8,545 nt of DNA from JACCZZ01 sp044227805 (GTDB taxonomy: Bacteria; Bacteroidota; Bacteroidia; Chitinophagales; UBA10324), in contig JBGAWA010000128.1 in assembly GCA_044227805.1 (NCBI GenBank), forward strand, positions 1 through 8,545, in the 5' to 3' direction. Position numbers and translations under genes: made by a program. Positions 5,993-8,545 of this stretch are shown piece after piece. Below the pieces are notes generated by a model. The model saw nothing but the letters and a program-made list of their open reading frames with translations, made no database searches and was not told the origin of the DNA. How positions within the stretch are numbered: the stretch's first letter is position 1; each line of letters opens with the position of its first letter.

Positions 5993-7342
5993 ATGAAAAC
6001 ACCATACATCTTTTTAATTGCATTTCTTTTTTCGTTGGCGGCTCATGCTTCCAATCCCGTAGCGGACAGTATCAAACAGGACCTTTTCGCTGCAAAAGAC
6101 GACACTACAAAAATATTCCGCTATGCCGACCTGAGTGATGCGTATGATTTTGATTTCCCTGATTCAAGTTTTCATTATGCGAGAAAAGGGCTGGAGCTTT
6201 CCCGCCGCATAGGGTTTGTGAAAGGAGAAGCACGTTGTATCTACGAGATGGGAGTGACATTATGGATCACCGGCAACTATGTGCCTGCATTGGAACAATT
6301 ACTCAAAGCGCTGAAGATGCAGGAGGATATCAACGATTTGCTCGGCATGTCAAAAACCATGAATGTGATAGGCATTGTTTTTACCGAACAGGAGGATTAC
6401 AGGAAAGGGCTTGATTATTATTTCAAATCAAAAACCATCTTCGAAGCCATTAAGAACGATGACAGGCTGGAGATTGCCTTGCTCAACATCGGTGATTGTT
6501 ATGAGAAGCTGAATGTGCTGGATTCGGCGTTGCTGTATGAGCAGGAGGCTTATCAGCTGGCCATGCGAACACATCATGAAGTGAACCTCGATGGCATACT
6601 GAACAATCTTGGAAACATACATGCAAAGCTGGGTAATGACAGCCTTGCGATGGAGTATTACCGCCAAAGCATTCCGTATTCAACAGCCATCAGCGACTAT
6701 AAAATTTTAAGTGAGACTTATTATGGCATGTCACGGCTCTGGAAAAAAAGTAGCGTGACGGATTCCTGTATCTATTATGCGAAAAAAGCACTTGAAGCCG
6801 GTAAGGCCGCTTCCAATCCATTGAATATGATGAATGCCAGCACCCTGTTATCAGAAATGTATGAAGTGAATAATGTGAATGACAGTGCTTACCGGTTTTA
6901 TAAAATGTCGATTGCCTTTAAAGATCTGATGTTTGATGAAGCAAAAGTGAAGCAGGTACAGGCGCTGAGTTTTGCGGAGCAGGTCAGGCAGCAGGAGATA
7001 GCAATTGAGCGCAGCAGGCAAAAGGAAGAACGCCGGCACAACCTGCAGTTGTTTGGGATCGCGGTTTTTATCATTACGTTTTTCCTGGTGATCCTACTGT
7101 TGTCACGCCGCAAAACTAAACCACGTTTCATTGAATCAGCCGGACTGCTGGCACTGCTGCTCTTCTTCGAATTTATTACCTTGCTTACCCACCCATTTCT
7201 GGAGGAGATAACCCACAATACGCCAGTATTGATGCTCATTATCCTGGTATGCATTGCAGCCGTGCTGGTGCCGACACATCATGCCATGATCAGGTTTATG
7301 AAAGAACGGCTCTTGCACAAAGACGATCACCGGCGAAGCTGA
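5993..7342 (+). CDS. Exported TPR protein with three C-terminal membrane helices
   Basis: The 449-residue product begins with a signal peptide (MKTPYIFLIAFLFSLAAHAS, cut near residue 20). Residues about 25-310 are helical tetratricopeptide repeats; the clearest units are about 78-110, 117-150, 158-190, 199-230, 237-270 and 280-312, with typical A/G, Y and AL positions. A charged coiled-coil-like helix follows (about 316-350, rich in Q, E and R), then hydrophobic helices at about 353-371, 382-400 and 411-427 and a basic tail. The layout resembles Bacteroidota TPR sensors in which an outer TPR array is linked by a coiled coil to the membrane, but there is no histidine kinase, cyclase or DNA-binding domain; the C-terminus is only the helices. 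I use the ATG at 5993; the TTG just before it would add one residue. It probably acts as a scaffold or sensor at the envelope; partner unknown. Confidence 0.85.
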   Translation: MKTPYIFLIAFLFSLAAHASNPVADSIKQDLFAAKDDTTKIFRYADLSDAYDFDFPDSSFHYARKGLELSRRIGFVKGEARCIYEMGVTLWITGNYVPALEQLLKALKMQEDINDLLGMSKTMNVIGIVFTEQEDYRKGLDYYFKSKTIFEAIKNDDRLEIALLNIGDCYEKLNVLDSALLYEQEAYQLAMRTHHEVNLDGILNNLGNIHAKLGNDSLAMEYYRQSIPYSTAISDYKILSETYYGMSRLWKKSSVTDSCIYYAKKALEAGKAASNPLNMMNASTLLSEMYEVNNVNDSAYRFYKMSIAFKDLMFDEAKVKQVQALSFAEQVRQQEIAIERSRQKEERRHNLQLFGIAVFIITFFLVILLLSRRKTKPRFIESAGLLALLLFFEFITLLTHPFLEEITHNTPVLMLIILVCIAAVLVPTHHAMIRFMKERLLHKDDHRRS

Positions 7343-7394
7343 CAGCGGACAACCACATCTTTTTTTACATTTATGGAGATAAAGCTAATACGTC

Positions 7395-8545
7395 ATGAGT
7401 ATGGTTACTTCGAAATATGATACTGTAAAAAATTACGTCGGCGGTAAGTTTTCAATCGCCACAGAAAAAAAACTGGATGTTTTTTCACCCTTAACAGGAA
7501 AGGTTATCTCTTCTGTTCCACTGTCATCAGCCGAGCATCTTGATGCCGCCGTGAAGTCCGCTGCCGCTGCATTTCCAGCCTGGAGTGCTACGCCAATAAA
7601 GGAAAGAGTGCAAGTCTTCTATCGCTATAAAACTTTACTGGAGAAGAATATGCACGAGCTTTCCGTACTGGTACATGAAGAAAATGGAAAAACGATGGAG
7701 GAAGCGAAAGCGGAAGTGGAAAAGAGTATTGAGCTCACCGAGTTCGCCTGCTCACTGCCACAGTTGATCAGCGGAGAGTTGCTGGAAGTGAGTAAAGGGG
7801 TGGAATGCCGTGTTGAACATAAACCATTAGGGGTGGTAGCCTCTATTGCTCCGTTCAATTTCCCGAATATGGTGCCGCACTGGACAATTCCCAATGCGAT
7901 AGCCCTTGGAAATTGCCTGATACTTAAACCATCAGAACAGGTGCCTATTTCCTCTAACAGGATTGCATCATTGCTGCAGGAAGCCGGTTTGCCTGCTGGT
8001 GTTTTTAATATTGTAAACGGTGACCGCGAAATCGTAGAAGCTATTTGCGATCATCCGGGCATCAGCGCTGTTTCCTTCGTAGGTTCCACAAAGGTGGCTA
8101 AGATTGTTTACCGGCGGGCAACAGGCAACCTGAAGCGTTGCGTAGCGCTTGGCGGCGCCAAAAATCACCTCATCGTTATGCCGGATGCACATCCTGAAAT
8201 GACGGCTTCTAACGTAACGGCCAGCATGAGCGGCTGTGCCGGTCAACGATGCATGGCAGCAAGCGCTATGGTAGCCGTTGGACCTGTTGATCAGATCATC
8301 AACCGGATTTGTGAGGAAGCGAAGAAAATCGTTCCGGGAAAAAACCTGGGCAGTGTGATCAGCAAAGCAGCGAAAGAGAGAATAGAACGATACATATCGG
8401 CAGCGGAAGAAGCCGGCGCCACTGTTCTGGTTGATGGCAGAAACACTACCGTGAATGGATTTGAGGATGGTTATTACGTAGGTCCTACTGTAATTGATCA
8501 CGTGACGACGGATATGGCCATTGCCCGGGAAGAAGTATTTGGACC
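7395..8545 (+). CDS. mmsA: CoA-acylating methylmalonate-semialdehyde dehydrogenase-like enzyme, N-terminal part
   Basis: The gene runs off the right edge after 383 codons; full relatives have about 490-500 residues. It is an aldehyde dehydrogenase of the MMSDH group, which oxidises methylmalonate (or malonate) semialdehyde with NAD and CoA to propionyl-CoA (or acetyl-CoA) in valine, inositol or beta-alanine breakdown. Group marks are IAPFNFPNMVPHW (151-163) with N155, LKPSE (177-181) for NAD, FVGSTK (228-233), LGGAKNH (252-258), and CAGQRCMA (281-288) with the catalytic C286. The general-base glutamate found before LGG in hydrolytic aldehyde dehydrogenases is absent (A251 instead), as expected when CoA, not water, takes the acyl group. 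The position usually occupied by the substrate-binding arginine in EVxRG appears as lysine (K110). The start ATG at 7395 follows the TPR gene by 52 bases; GGAG at 7375-7378 is too distant to be a standard Shine-Dalgarno. Confidence 0.9.
   Translation, partial: MSMVTSKYDTVKNYVGGKFSIATEKKLDVFSPLTGKVISSVPLSSAEHLDAAVKSAAAAFPAWSATPIKERVQVFYRYKTLLEKNMHELSVLVHEENGKTMEEAKAEVEKSIELTEFACSLPQLISGELLEVSKGVECRVEHKPLGVVASIAPFNFPNMVPHWTIPNAIALGNCLILKPSEQVPISSNRIASLLQEAGLPAGVFNIVNGDREIVEAICDHPGISAVSFVGSTKVAKIVYRRATGNLKRCVALGGAKNHLIVMPDAHPEMTASNVTASMSGCAGQRCMAASAMVAVGPVDQIINRICEEAKKIVPGKNLGSVISKAAKERIERYISAAEEAGATVLVDGRNTTVNGFEDGYYVGPTVIDHVTTDMAIAREEVFG

Noticed and set aside
5778..5993. 71-codon plus-strand frame between the inhibitor and TPR genes
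   Set aside because: No motif and no ribosome site; it only bridges the intergenic gap and ends on the next start codon region.
7373..7420. 15-codon frame starting ATGGAG just before the dehydrogenase gene
   Set aside because: It overlaps the dehydrogenase start in another frame; too short and without features to call a leader peptide.
7968..8501. 177-codon minus-strand frame opposite the dehydrogenase gene
   Set aside because: Antisense shadow of a gene with clear aldehyde dehydrogenase motifs.

Overview
The window looks like chromosomal DNA of a Bacteroidota bacterium, perhaps a Chitinophagales/Sphingobacteriia-type organism; the phylum is fairly secure, the order is a guess. Three things point there. 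TruB is short and lacks a C-terminal extension. Ribosome binding sites are weak and A-rich instead of Shine-Dalgarno-like. One promoter upstream of uppP fits the Bacteroidota pattern (TTTG, about 18-20 bases, TAnnTTTG). The NlpE/META protein and the TPR protein with a three-helix C-terminal tail are also architectures typical of the phylum. I see no rRNA, tRNA, CRISPR array, insertion sequence or prophage.

Left part, minus strand (1-1732): a housekeeping cluster transcribed uppP -> truB -> ribF. It encodes undecaprenyl-diphosphatase (lipid carrier recycling for the cell wall), tRNA pseudouridine-55 synthase, and the start of the bifunctional riboflavin kinase/FAD synthetase, which runs off the left edge. 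uppP and truB overlap by ATGA. A 400-base gap with no credible gene (1733-2132) holds the uppP promoter. Next comes a 492-residue exported protein, also on the minus strand (2133-3611), made of an NlpE-like domain, a GNEPSW domain and two META (HslJ-like) domains.

Right part, plus strand (3794-8545): clpS (adaptor of the Clp protease for N-degron substrates); a 323-base gap; a protealysin-type M4 metallopeptidase without signal peptide; a small emfourin-like M4 protease inhibitor whose start codon overlaps the protease stop codon; a 449-residue exported TPR protein with three C-terminal membrane helices; and the first 383 codons of a CoA-acylating methylmalonate-semialdehyde dehydrogenase-like enzyme, cut by the right edge.

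The most interesting unit is the protease/inhibitor pair at 4396-5753. The overlap implies that enzyme and inhibitor are translated together. Upstream lies a perfect 15-base palindrome (4323-4337) followed by a TATATTTA box (4355-4362), which could be an operator and promoter. Protealysin/emfourin pairs are already known from other bacteria, so the class is not new; the palindrome and the Bacteroidota version may be worth testing. The other genes look like ordinary core or accessory functions.
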